Below are positions 9,001 through 17,338 of a stretch of DNA of 23,454 bases, in pieces. Numbering within the stretch: position 1 is the stretch's first letter; the number at the start of each line of letters is the position of its first letter. Where the stretch lies: NCBI GenBank assembly GCA_020635825.1, contig JACJZA010000030.1:1-23454 (forward strand), read 5' to 3'. The notes beneath the pieces are model-generated. The model was not told the DNA's origin, made no database searches, and worked only from the letters and a program-made list of their open reading frames with translations. A program made the translations under genes and the position numbers. Origin of the DNA: Flavobacteriales bacterium. Its GTDB lineage: Bacteria > Bacteroidota > Bacteroidia > Flavobacteriales_E > Vicingaceae.

Positions 9001-12000
9001 ATTGATACTTCTGCTGGATGTGGAGTTATTGGAGATTGTGAAGATTTATTCATTTCTGAATATGTTGAAGGCTCTTCATTTAATAAAGCCTTAGAAATTT
9101 ATAATCCTACTAATACCATTATTAACCTTGCAGGTTATGAAGTAAAGGTATTCAATAACGGATCTACTACCCCAAATGCAATCATTGCATTAACAGGAAA
9201 TGTAAATCCAAATGATGTTTATGTAATTGCTCATGGAAGTTCTGCTAACGCATTCCAAACTCAAGCTGATTTAATTTTTGGGTTAGGGTTTAATGGAAAT
9301 GACGCCATTGCTCTTTTCAATCCTACTGGAGATACGCTTGATATTTTTGGTAAAATTGGTGAAGATCCTGGGTCTGCTGGTTGGAGTGGACTTACTGCAA
9401 ACAATACATTGGTAAGAAAAAGTACTATTCAAAAAGGAGTTCAAAATAACCCTGCTACTTTTGATCCCAATATTGAATGGGATATTTTCCCAATTGATGA
9501 CTCTGCTCACATTGGAAGTCATACGAGCATCTGTGCTGGTTGTCCAACTGTTTATGACACTATTAATGATACTATTTGCCAAGGAGATTCTATTGTATTT
9601 GGTGGCAATGCTATTTATATTGCTGGTACTTATTTTGACACTATTACCAACAATGGTTGTGACACCATTACTCAATTAGATTTAGTTGTTAATCCAAATG
9701 TGATACCTACTATTTCTATTTCAGCTAATGCTAATAGTGTTTGTCAAGGGCAAGGAATTAATTTCGCTAGTATTATCACTAATGGAGGTACTGCTCCTAC
9801 TTATCAATGGAAAAAGAATGGTAATAATGTAGGTACTGGTTTACCTACCTACAATTCTCCTGCTGCTAATACCAACAATGGTGATACTGTTTACTGTATT
9901 CTTACTTCTAATGAAGTTTGTGCGAATCCTAACCCTGTGAATTCTGATACTATTGTTGTTAAAGTTAACCCTGTTTACAATGATACTATTGCAGATACCA
10001 TTTGTGTTGGTGACACACTTGTTTTTGGAGGGCAGAACTTAACTGCTGCAGGAACATATTCTGACACCAGTTCTACTGCTGCCGGTTGTGACAGTATTAC
10101 AACTATAAATCTTGCTATTGATTCTAATTGTTGCCCAACCATATACCGAGACACTGCTGACTATCAATTCTGTATTGGTGATACGCTTACTCTTAATGGT
10201 AATATTATTACAACTACTGGTACTTATTATGATACTATTAGTAATAATGGCTGTGATACCATTGACACTTACAACATTACATTTAATAGTCAAACTACTT
10301 ATATTACTGACCTTACTATTGATAACTGGGGGAGTGAAACCAACATTCTAATTTTTGACCTTAATGGTAACTTAATCAATTTTGCTTCTGGATTCCCCGA
10401 TAATGCTCCTGGTAACAACTATATTATTAACCACTGCTTAGTTGATTCTTGTATTGAGTATGTACTTTATGATTCGTTTGGAGACGGTTTTGCTTCTCCT
10501 GGACAAGCTATTCTTACTAATGCAAATAATAGTACATTATTAGTGGCTAACTCTACTAACCATACTGGATTTATTTTTAGCGATACTGTATGTATTAATG
10601 ATACTTGTGTTACTGTTTATGACACTTCTAATTACCAATTCTGCCAGGGAGATACTTTAACATTAAATGGTAACCCTATTACTACAACTGGTACTTATTA
10701 TGATACTATTGGAAGCTTTGGTTGTGACACTATAAATGTGTATAACATAACCTTTAATAGCCAAGTTACTTACACTACTAACCTTACTATTGATAACTTT
10801 GGTTCTGAAACTAATATTTTAATTTTTGACCTTAATGGTAACTTAATCAATTTTGCTAGTGGGTTCCCAGATAATGCTTCTGGAAATACTTATACTATTA
10901 ATCACTGTCTAGTTGACTCTTGTATTGAGTATATGCTTTATGATTCATTTGGAGACGGTTTCTTTGTTCCTGGACAAGCTATTGTTACTGATGCTAATGG
11001 TGATACTGTTTTAGCTGCTTCTGATACTAACCATACTGGTTTTATATTTAGCGATACTCTTTGTAACAACATTTGCACTATTTATGATACCATTTATGAT
11101 ACTATCTGTCAAGGTGATACTATTGTTTTTGCTGGAAACCTTGTTTTCAATGCTGGTACTTATTACGATACAACTCAAGTAAATGGCTGTGATAGTATTT
11201 CTCAATTAAACTTAGCTATTGATACTTCTGCTGGATGTGGAGTTATTGGAGATTGTGAAGATTTATTCATTTCTGAATATGTTGAAGGCTCTTCATTTAA
11301 TAAAGCCTTAGAAATTTATAATCCTACTAATACCATTATTAACCTTGCAGGTTATGAAGTAAAGGTATTCAATAACGGATCTACTACCCCAAATGCAATC
11401 ATTGCATTAACAGGAAATGTAAATCCAAATGATGTTTATGTAATTGCTCATGGAAGTTCTGCTAACGCATTCCAAACTCAAGCTGATTTAATTTTTGGGT
11501 TAGGGTTTAATGGAAATGACGCCATTGCTCTTTTCAATCCTACTGGAGATACGCTTGATATTTTTGGTAAAATTGGTGAAGATCCTGGGTCTGCTGGTTG
11601 GAGTGGACTTACTGCAAACAATACATTGGTAAGAAAAAGTACTATTCAAAAAGGAGTTCAAAATAACCCTGCTACTTTTGATCCCAATATTGAATGGGAT
11701 ATTTTCCCAATTGATGACTCTGCTCACATTGGAAGTCATACGAGCATCTGTGCTGGTTGTCCAACTGTTTATGACACTATTAATGATACTATTTGCCAAG
11801 GAGATTCTATTGTATTTGGTGGCAATGCTATTTATATTGCTGGTACTTATTTTGACACTATTACCAACAATGGTTGTGACACCATTACTCAATTAGATTT
11901 AGTTGTTAATCCAAATGTGATACCTACTATTTCTATTTCAGCTAATGCTAATAGTGTTTGTCAAGGGCAAGGAATTAATTTCGCTAGTATTATCACTAAT

Positions 12001-14520
12001 GGAGGTACTGCTCCTACTTATCAATGGAAAAAGAATGGTAATAATGTAGGTACTGGTTTACCTACCTACAATTCTCCTGCTGCTAATACCAACAATGGTG
12101 ATACTGTTTACTGTATTCTTACTTCTAATGAAGTTTGTGCGAATCCTAACCCTGTGAATTCTGATACTATTGTTGTTAAAGTTAACCCTGTTTACAATGA
12201 TACTATTGCAGATACCATTTGTGTTGGTGACACACTTGTTTTTGGAGGGCAGAACTTAACTGCTGCAGGAACATATTCTGACACCAGTTCTACTGCTGCC
12301 GGTTGTGACAGTATTACAACTATAAATCTTGCTATTGATTCTAATTGTTGCCCAACCATATACCGAGACACTGCTGACTATCAATTCTGTATTGGTGATA
12401 CGCTTACTCTTAATGGTAATATTATTACAACTACTGGTACTTATTATGATACTATTAGTAATAATGGCTGTGATACCATTGACACTTACAACATTACATT
12501 TAATAGTCAAACTACTTATATTACTGACCTTACTATTGATAACTGGGGGAGTGAAACCAACATTCTAATTTTTGACCTTAATGGTAACTTAATCAATTTT
12601 GCTTCTGGATTCCCCGATAATGCTCCTGGTAACAACTATATTATTAACCACTGCTTAGTTGATTCTTGTATTGAGTATGTACTTTATGATTCGTTTGGAG
12701 ACGGTTTTGCTTCTCCTGGACAAGCTATTCTTACTAATGCAAATAATAGTACATTATTAGTGGCTAACTCTACTAACCATACTGGATTTATTTTTAGCGA
12801 TACTGTATGTATTAATGATACTTGTGTTACTGTTTATGACACTTCTAATTACCAATTCTGCCAGGGAGATACTTTAACATTAAATGGTAACCCTATTACT
12901 ACAACTGGTACTTATTATGATACTATTGGAAGCTTTGGTTGTGACACTATAAATGTGTATAACATAACCTTTAATAGCCAAGTTACTTACACTACTAACC
13001 TTACTATTGATAACTTTGGTTCTGAAACTAATATTTTAATTTTTGACCTTAATGGTAACTTAATCAATTTTGCTAGTGGGTTCCCAGATAATGCTTCTGG
13101 AAATACTTATACTATTAATCACTGTCTAGTTGACTCTTGTATTGAGTATATGCTTTATGATTCATTTGGAGACGGTTTCTTTGTTCCTGGACAAGCTATT
13201 GTTACTGATGCTAATGGTGATACTGTTTTAGCTGCTTCTGATACTAACCATACTGGTTTTATATTTAGCGATACTCTTTGTAACAACATTTGCACTATTT
13301 ATGATACCATTTATGATACTATCTGTCAAGGTGATACTATTGTTTTTGCTGGAAACCTTGTTTTCAATGCTGGTACTTATTACGATACAACTCAAGTAAA
13401 TGGCTGTGATAGTATTTCTCAACTTGATTTAACAGTAATACCAACTATAACTATTAACTTATCAGACTCATTATGTAACGGAGATACTATTATTTTTGGA
13501 GGAACGATAATTACTATTCCAGGTACTTATTACGACACCTTACAAGCACAAAGCACCTGTGATAGTATAATAATGCTTACCGTAACTTCAGTAACAAATG
13601 TTATTGCCTCTGTAACAATTACTGTAACAGACAGTGTAATTTGCCCTGGAGACATTATTTCGTTTAATGCTAATGGAGTAAATGGTGGAAACAATCCAAC
13701 TTACCAATGGAAACAAAATGGTAATGTTATTGGAACAGGAACACCATTCTCACCAAATACCAACTCAATAAGCACTGGAGATGTATTTACATGTGAAATG
13801 ATTTCATCAATGAGTTGTGCCAGTCCGAACCCTGCAGTTTCAAATATAATTACCATTACCATTGGTGGTAGCGCTTCAGATACAATTAGAGACACAATTT
13901 GTCAAGGTGACACTGTATACTTTGGTGGTAATACTTTAACAACTTCAGGTTATTATTACGATACTTTAATAAGTGCTGGAGGATGTGATAGTATAATAAC
14001 ATTTAGGCTACATGTTAACCCAACTCCTTTAGTATATGCTAATGCAGATCAAGATACTATTGGCATTGGAGGTACTGTGAATTTTAACCCTAATGGTTCA
14101 AATGCATCAATATATTTCTGGGATTTTGGTGATGGAAATACATCTCCACTAAATACCGTTTCTCATACTTATAATTCTCCAGGGGTATATACCGTAATTT
14201 TAAGAGGTGAAGCTATATTTGGATGTGTTGCTTACGATACATTAATTATTGTAGTAATAAATAATGCTGGCATCAATGAAAGTGCTTATGATAACCTAAG
14301 TATTTATCCTAATCCAGTAAATGATGTATTAAATATTAAGTTTGAAAACGTAGAAAAAGTACAGGTGCAACTATTTTCTACTCAAGGCAAGCTTATAAGT
14401 ACAAAAGTAGAAGAAACAAAACTTACAAGTATTAATATGACTTACCTTGAAAGAGGAGTATACTACTTGCACATTACTATTGGCGATAAATTGATAGTTA
14501 AGAAAGTAATTAAACAATAA
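6052..14520 (+). CDS. Giant T9SS-exported repeat surface protein (lamin-tail, Ig/PKD-like, Cys modules)
   Basis: 2822 residues, beginning with a signal peptide (MILKKTFIASILFLSFFSQ...AQS). The order is: lamin-tail domain 1 (about 24-200); a Cys module (about 205-250); three tandem 739-residue units starting at 254, 993 and 1732; a unique end with two more Cys modules, an Ig-like domain (about 2516-2600) and a PKD domain (FWDFGDGNTSP, about 2664-2740); and a type A T9SS tail (IYPNPVNDV, GVYYLHI, KKVIKQ, from about 2744). Each unit contains a lamin-tail domain (ISEYVEGSSFNKALEIYNP), Cys modules of the form CxGDT...GxYxDT...GCDSI, an Ig-like domain (YQWKKNG) and two copies of a 157-residue domain with LYDSFGDGF. 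I count 18 Cys modules. No catalytic domain is visible. A role as a cell-surface adhesin or matrix fibre is inferred from the architecture alone. The gene is transcribed alone, with its own promoter and terminator. Confidence 0.93.
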   Translation: MILKKTFIASILFLSFFSQNMAQSCPDIFISEYVEGTSLNKALELYNPTSSTIDLSQLTLKRFENGSPIATDVLNLFGTLAPGQTFSICGNGANATLKAACDTAVASNVFSFNGNDALGLFRGVDTLDIFGKIGEDPGLFWSGGGVITQDVTLRRKPSIIQGVNNNPATFDPSLEWLQFNVDDFSDIGSHTVNISSYPIDSISNTICQGDTLVFGSQNLTTAGIYFDTTLNGLGCDSITVLNLSIDTSQNCGLIGDCEDLFISEYVEGSSFNKALEIYNPTNTIINLAGYEVKVFNNGSNTPNAIIALTGNVNPNDVYVIAHGSSANAFQTQADLIFGLGFNGNDAIALFNPTGDTLDIFGKIGEDPGSAGWSGLTANNTLVRKSTIQKGVQNNPATFDPNIEWDIFPIDDSAHIGSHTSICAGCPTVYDTINDTICQGDSIVFGGNAIYIAGTYFDTITNNGCDTITQLDLVVNPNVIPTISISANANSVCQGQGINFASIITNGGTAPTYQWKKNGNNVGTGLPTYNSPAANTNNGDTVYCILTSNEVCANPNPVNSDTIVVKVNPVYNDTIADTICVGDTLVFGGQNLTAAGTYSDTSSTAAGCDSITTINLAIDSNCCPTIYRDTADYQFCIGDTLTLNGNIITTTGTYYDTISNNGCDTIDTYNITFNSQTTYITDLTIDNWGSETNILIFDLNGNLINFASGFPDNAPGNNYIINHCLVDSCIEYVLYDSFGDGFASPGQAILTNANNSTLLVANSTNHTGFIFSDTVCINDTCVTVYDTSNYQFCQGDTLTLNGNPITTTGTYYDTIGSFGCDTINVYNITFNSQVTYTTNLTIDNFGSETNILIFDLNGNLINFASGFPDNASGNTYTINHCLVDSCIEYMLYDSFGDGFFVPGQAIVTDANGDTVLAASDTNHTGFIFSDTLCNNICTIYDTIYDTICQGDTIVFAGNLVFNAGTYYDTTQVNGCDSISQLNLAIDTSAGCGVIGDCEDLFISEYVEGSSFNKALEIYNPTNTIINLAGYEVKVFNNGSTTPNAIIALTGNVNPNDVYVIAHGSSANAFQTQADLIFGLGFNGNDAIALFNPTGDTLDIFGKIGEDPGSAGWSGLTANNTLVRKSTIQKGVQNNPATFDPNIEWDIFPIDDSAHIGSHTSICAGCPTVYDTINDTICQGDSIVFGGNAIYIAGTYFDTITNNGCDTITQLDLVVNPNVIPTISISANANSVCQGQGINFASIITNGGTAPTYQWKKNGNNVGTGLPTYNSPAANTNNGDTVYCILTSNEVCANPNPVNSDTIVVKVNPVYNDTIADTICVGDTLVFGGQNLTAAGTYSDTSSTAAGCDSITTINLAIDSNCCPTIYRDTADYQFCIGDTLTLNGNIITTTGTYYDTISNNGCDTIDTYNITFNSQTTYITDLTIDNWGSETNILIFDLNGNLINFASGFPDNAPGNNYIINHCLVDSCIEYVLYDSFGDGFASPGQAILTNANNSTLLVANSTNHTGFIFSDTVCINDTCVTVYDTSNYQFCQGDTLTLNGNPITTTGTYYDTIGSFGCDTINVYNITFNSQVTYTTNLTIDNFGSETNILIFDLNGNLINFASGFPDNASGNTYTINHCLVDSCIEYMLYDSFGDGFFVPGQAIVTDANGDTVLAASDTNHTGFIFSDTLCNNICTIYDTIYDTICQGDTIVFAGNLVFNAGTYYDTTQVNGCDSISQLNLAIDTSAGCGVIGDCEDLFISEYVEGSSFNKALEIYNPTNTIINLAGYEVKVFNNGSTTPNAIIALTGNVNPNDVYVIAHGSSANAFQTQADLIFGLGFNGNDAIALFNPTGDTLDIFGKIGEDPGSAGWSGLTANNTLVRKSTIQKGVQNNPATFDPNIEWDIFPIDDSAHIGSHTSICAGCPTVYDTINDTICQGDSIVFGGNAIYIAGTYFDTITNNGCDTITQLDLVVNPNVIPTISISANANSVCQGQGINFASIITNGGTAPTYQWKKNGNNVGTGLPTYNSPAANTNNGDTVYCILTSNEVCANPNPVNSDTIVVKVNPVYNDTIADTICVGDTLVFGGQNLTAAGTYSDTSSTAAGCDSITTINLAIDSNCCPTIYRDTADYQFCIGDTLTLNGNIITTTGTYYDTISNNGCDTIDTYNITFNSQTTYITDLTIDNWGSETNILIFDLNGNLINFASGFPDNAPGNNYIINHCLVDSCIEYVLYDSFGDGFASPGQAILTNANNSTLLVANSTNHTGFIFSDTVCINDTCVTVYDTSNYQFCQGDTLTLNGNPITTTGTYYDTIGSFGCDTINVYNITFNSQVTYTTNLTIDNFGSETNILIFDLNGNLINFASGFPDNASGNTYTINHCLVDSCIEYMLYDSFGDGFFVPGQAIVTDANGDTVLAASDTNHTGFIFSDTLCNNICTIYDTIYDTICQGDTIVFAGNLVFNAGTYYDTTQVNGCDSISQLDLTVIPTITINLSDSLCNGDTIIFGGTIITIPGTYYDTLQAQSTCDSIIMLTVTSVTNVIASVTITVTDSVICPGDIISFNANGVNGGNNPTYQWKQNGNVIGTGTPFSPNTNSISTGDVFTCEMISSMSCASPNPAVSNIITITIGGSASDTIRDTICQGDTVYFGGNTLTTSGYYYDTLISAGGCDSIITFRLHVNPTPLVYANADQDTIGIGGTVNFNPNGSNASIYFWDFGDGNTSPLNTVSHTYNSPGVYTVILRGEAIFGCVAYDTLIIVVINNAGINESAYDNLSIYPNPVNDVLNIKFENVEKVQVQLFSTQGKLISTKVEETKLTSINMTYLERGVYYLHITIGDKLIVKKVIKQ
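7921..8391 (+). repeat. Internal sub-repeat a of unit 1 (about 157 residues)
   Basis: It encodes a Cys module (YQFCIGDTLTLNG, TGTYYDTISNNGCDTI) followed by a beta-rich domain with ETNILIFDLNGNLINFASG and YDSFGDGF. It is followed 471 bp later by a close relative. Part of the DNA (LIFDLNGNLINFA) is nearly identical between them, while other parts have diverged. Copies also lie at +2217 and +4434. Confidence 0.85.
8395..8862 (+). repeat. Internal sub-repeat b of unit 1 (about 157 residues)
   Basis: Second member of the nested pair (YQFCQGDTLTLNG, LTIDNFGSETNIL, YDSFGDGFF). It is one residue shorter than sub-repeat a near its start. Divergence between a and b is clearly greater than among the large units, so this duplication is older than the triplication. 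Copies also lie at +2217 and +4434. Confidence 0.85.
9028..11244 (+). repeat. Giant tandem repeat, unit 2 (2217 bp)
   Basis: Second unit, offset by exactly 2217 bp from unit 1. By eye it is identical to unit 3 and differs from unit 1 only at base 9167 (C instead of A). It encodes the same domain order: lamin-tail, Cys module, Ig-like, Cys module, two 157-residue domains, Cys module. Confidence 0.95.
11245..13422 (+). repeat. Giant tandem repeat, unit 3 (2178 bp, 39 bp short)
   Basis: Third unit. Identity with units 1 and 2 stops after 13422, where TCAATTAAACTTAGC becomes TCAACTTGATTTAAC. The unit therefore lacks the last 39 bp and passes into the unique C-terminal part. The break falls within a Cys module, whose last strand continues in a diverged form (SQLDLTV), so the reading frame and fold are kept. 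Confidence 0.95.
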
Positions 14521-14540
14521 ATTTAATTCCAACATTTTTT

Positions 14541-14572
14541 AAAACCCCTTCATTACTTGGAGGGGTTTTTTT
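14541..14572 (+). terminator. Intrinsic terminator of the giant surface protein gene
   Basis: Stem AAAACCCCT (14541-14549) with AGGGGTTTT (14561-14569), extendable by a T-G and a C-G pair to leave a 7-nt loop, followed by a T-run to 14572. It begins 20 bp after the stop at 14520 and ends only 14 bp before the recG ATG. Confidence 0.88.
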
Positions 14573-14586
14573 ATATTCATTCTATA

Positions 14587-16689
14587 ATGAGGAATAATAT
14601 TCTAGATACACCCATTGAATATTTGAAAGGAGTTGGTCCTTCAAGAGCAAAACTACTTAATGAAGAACTTTCAATTTATACTTTTAATGATTTGCTTACT
14701 CACTTTCCATTTAGGTACATTGACAGAAGTAAATTTTATACAATTTCTCAAATAAATACCGATTCAATTACTACCCAACTTAAAGGTGTAATTTCCCATA
14801 TAGAGGAAATAGGTAAACCTAGACAAAAAAGGCTTGTTGCTCATTTTGAAGATGATACAGGAATAATTCAGCTTGTATGGTTTAAAGGAATTAAGTGGAT
14901 AAAACCCACCTTAAAAAAAGGAAGTGAATACATAGTATATGGAAAACCAACAAAATATGGTAGTGGTTATAATATTGCACATCCAGAGTTAGAGCTAGTT
15001 GAAGATAGTGACATAAAAAACAAAAATTTTCAGCCTGTTTATCATTCTACTGAAAAATTAAATAGCAAAGGATTGAATAGCCGGGGAATTGCTAAGCTTA
15101 CCTACAATCTAATTAAGCAGTTAAATGGACATATTGCAGAGGTATTACCAAAAAAGATATTAGAAGAGCTAAGGTTAGTATCATTAGCTAAAGCATACGA
15201 GCAAATTCATATCCCTTCAAATCAACAGAATCAAAAACGAGCAGAAATAAGACTTAAGTTTGATGAGTTTTTTTTCCTTCAGTTAAGAATGATAAAACAA
15301 AAACTCTTAAAAGAACAAAAAACTAAAGGTTTTGTTTTTGAAAAGGTAGGAGTTCAGTTCAATACATTTTATAAAAAACATTTAAGTTTTGATTTAACTA
15401 ATGCCCAAAAAAGTGTAATTAAAGAAATAAGGAGAGATATTGGTTCAGGAAAACATATGAATCGGTTACTTCAAGGTGATGTTGGTAGTGGTAAAACTAT
15501 AGTTGCTTTATTAATTATGTTAATTGCTTTGGATAATAATTTTCAGGCTTGTTTAATGGCTCCAACTGAAATTTTAGCAAATCAACATTTTTTTTCTGTT
15601 GCTGAAGCTTTAAAAGATCTACCTATAAATGTTAGGCTACTTACTGGGTCAACAAAGCAAGCAGAAAGGAAAGAAATTCATAAAGATTTACTAACTGGAA
15701 AAATTCATATTTTAATTGGAACTCATGCGCTTTTAGAAGACATTGTACAGTTTAAAAATCTCGGGTTAGCTATAATTGATGAGCAACATAAATTTGGGGT
15801 TGTCCAAAGAGCAAAACTTTGGAAAAAAAATTCTATTCCTCCTCATGTCTTAGTGATGACTGCAACTCCTATTCCTAGAACCTTAGCAATGACATTTTAT
15901 GGTGATTTAGACATTTCTGTAATTGATGAGCTCCCTCCTGGAAGAAAACCCATAAAAACTATTCATTATTTTGATAATACCCGTTTAAAAGTATTTGAAT
16001 TTATGCGAAAGCAAATTGATTTGGGTAAGCAAATTTATGTGGTTTATCCTTTAATAGAAGAGTCTGAAAAACTAGATTATAAAGATTTAATGGATGGATA
16101 TGAGAGTATTTCTAGAAGTTTTCCTGCTCCTAAGTACAGAGTTAGTGTAGTTCATGGAAAAATGAAACCTACTGATAAGGATTATGAAATGGAACAATTT
16201 GCATCAGGAAAAACACAAATAATGGTAGCAACAACTGTTATTGAAGTTGGTGTAAATATTCCAAATGCATCTGTAATGGTAATTGAAAGTTCAGAAAAAT
16301 TTGGTTTATCACAACTACATCAATTAAGAGGTCGTGTGGGGAGAGGTGCAGATCAATCATATTGTATTTTAATGTCGAGTTATAAACTATCTAAAGAAGC
16401 AAAAGTTAGGTTAGATACCATGGTAAATACCAATGATGGATTTGAGGTTGCTGAAGTTGATTTAAAACTGAGAGGACCAGGTGATTTAATGGGAACACAG
16501 CAAAGTGGTGTATTGGATTTTAAAATAGCTGACCTAGCAAAAGATAATTCAATACTTACAAAGGCACGATCAATTGCTATAAAATTATTGAAAGCAGACC
16601 CTAATTTAGAGATGACAGAAAATGTTCCTGTTAAGAATCAACTAATTAAATTATTTAAAAATAAATTGAACTGGAGTAGAATTTCTTAA
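14587..16689 (+). CDS. recG: ATP-dependent DNA helicase RecG
   Basis: RecG is a superfamily 2 helicase that drives fork regression and branch migration of Holliday-like junctions. The N-terminal wedge/OB region (about 1-250) opens with TPIEYLKGVGPSRAKLL and includes the OB segment around LVAHFEDDTGIIQLVWFKG. Helicase motifs follow: Walker A GDVGSGKT (297-304), DEQHKFG (Walker B box, 398-404), MTATPIPRTLAM (motif III) and QLRGRVGRG (motif VI, 579-587). The end carries the RecG-typical FEVAEVDLKLRGPGD. At 700 residues it has the usual length. I use ATG 14587: the frame is open upstream to a TTG at 14557, but that lies inside the terminator hairpin and would add ten residues foreign to the family. 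The stop overlaps the convergent thioredoxin gene by 4 bp. No promoter is obvious in the 66 bp upstream. Confidence 0.96.
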   Translation: MRNNILDTPIEYLKGVGPSRAKLLNEELSIYTFNDLLTHFPFRYIDRSKFYTISQINTDSITTQLKGVISHIEEIGKPRQKRLVAHFEDDTGIIQLVWFKGIKWIKPTLKKGSEYIVYGKPTKYGSGYNIAHPELELVEDSDIKNKNFQPVYHSTEKLNSKGLNSRGIAKLTYNLIKQLNGHIAEVLPKKILEELRLVSLAKAYEQIHIPSNQQNQKRAEIRLKFDEFFFLQLRMIKQKLLKEQKTKGFVFEKVGVQFNTFYKKHLSFDLTNAQKSVIKEIRRDIGSGKHMNRLLQGDVGSGKTIVALLIMLIALDNNFQACLMAPTEILANQHFFSVAEALKDLPINVRLLTGSTKQAERKEIHKDLLTGKIHILIGTHALLEDIVQFKNLGLAIIDEQHKFGVVQRAKLWKKNSIPPHVLVMTATPIPRTLAMTFYGDLDISVIDELPPGRKPIKTIHYFDNTRLKVFEFMRKQIDLGKQIYVVYPLIEESEKLDYKDLMDGYESISRSFPAPKYRVSVVHGKMKPTDKDYEMEQFASGKTQIMVATTVIEVGVNIPNASVMVIESSEKFGLSQLHQLRGRVGRGADQSYCILMSSYKLSKEAKVRLDTMVNTNDGFEVAEVDLKLRGPGDLMGTQQSGVLDFKIADLAKDNSILTKARSIAIKLLKADPNLEMTENVPVKNQLIKLFKNKLNWSRIS

Positions 16690-17243
16690 AAGCTTTTCAC
16701 CAACTCATCTAATTTTAAATGAAGCCCCATGCCCTTTAGATTTTTGGCTATAATTTTTCCATCAGGGTCTATTAAAAAGCTTGAAGGTATTGAGTTTATT
16801 CTATATGTCTTAGCTGCTGAGGAGTACCATCCTTTTAAGTCACTAACATGGTAAGTCCAGCTTAGTTTATCTTGATCAATTGCTGTTTTCCATCTTTCAG
16901 GGTCATTATCTAGTGAAACACTAAACACCTCAAAACCCTTACCTTCTTTAAACTTAGCTTTATTATATTTTTTATATGCACTAACTACATTAGGATTTTC
17001 TCTTCTACAGGGACCACACCATGATGCCCAAAAATCAATCAAGACATATTTTCCTCTTAAAGAAGATAATTTTAAAGTGTTTCCTTCTGGACTTGTTAAA
17101 GCAATTTCTGGAGCTATATCTCCTATAGATATTCCTACTTTATTAACGCTACTAGATATCGATAAAGCTTTGTTTTTAGACACGAAACTAAATGCTAAAA
17201 AACTTCCTATTGTTACTATTGTGATTAATGATATTCTTTTCAT
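16686..17243 (-). CDS. TlpA/ResA-like thioredoxin-fold protein
   Basis: An exported thiol-disulfide oxidoreductase. The N-terminal hydrophobic segment (ISLITIVTIGSFLAFSF) is a signal peptide or membrane anchor. The AhpC/TSA-Redoxin-like domain follows from about residue 40: GDIAPEIALTSPEG, then FWASWCGPCRRENP with the redox pair Cys76-Cys79, and INSIPSSFLIDPDGKI carrying the cis-proline. The extra stretch between helix and sheet is typical of TlpA/ResA members, which keep periplasmic thiols reduced. The real partner cannot be read from the sequence. The secreted proteins nearby are rich in cysteine, but a link is speculative. ATG at 17243; 185 residues is normal. The stop codon overlaps the recG stop (shared TTAA), and there is no terminator between them. 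Confidence 0.9.
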   Translation of the reverse strand: MKRISLITIVTIGSFLAFSFVSKNKALSISSSVNKVGISIGDIAPEIALTSPEGNTLKLSSLRGKYVLIDFWASWCGPCRRENPNVVSAYKKYNKAKFKEGKGFEVFSVSLDNDPERWKTAIDQDKLSWTYHVSDLKGWYSSAAKTYRINSIPSSFLIDPDGKIIAKNLKGMGLHLKLDELVKSF

Positions 17244-17338
17244 TTTTTACCCTTTATATAATATTAAACGACAAGTGTCTTTATTTTCTAATCTAGAATT
17301 TAGACTTCAAAAAATGTGCCAAGTTACACAACTCCTTG

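Larger units (their letters stand above)
6811..9027 (+). repeat. Giant tandem repeat, unit 1 (2217 bp)
   Basis: First of three units of 2217 bp (739 codons), in frame. The unit begins at ATTGGAGATTGTGAAG. It differs from units 2 and 3 at the single position I can find: A at 6950 (Asn300) where they have C (Thr). Upstream of 6811 the similarity decays (LSIDTSQNCGL versus LAIDTSAGCGV). This suggests that a diverged older repeat boundary seeded the duplication. Confidence 0.95.

Noticed and set aside
6811..13422. CRISPR-like or insertion-sequence explanation for the large repeats
   Set aside because: The repeats are in-frame protein-coding, contiguous and without spacers, terminal inverted repeats or transposase. 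They are domain duplications.
17307..17322. On the - strand a sigma-54-like TGGCAC-N5-TTGAA upstream of the thioredoxin gene
   Set aside because: The invariant GC of the -12 element is GA here, no activator gene or binding sites are nearby, and a single near-match in AT-rich DNA is expected by chance.
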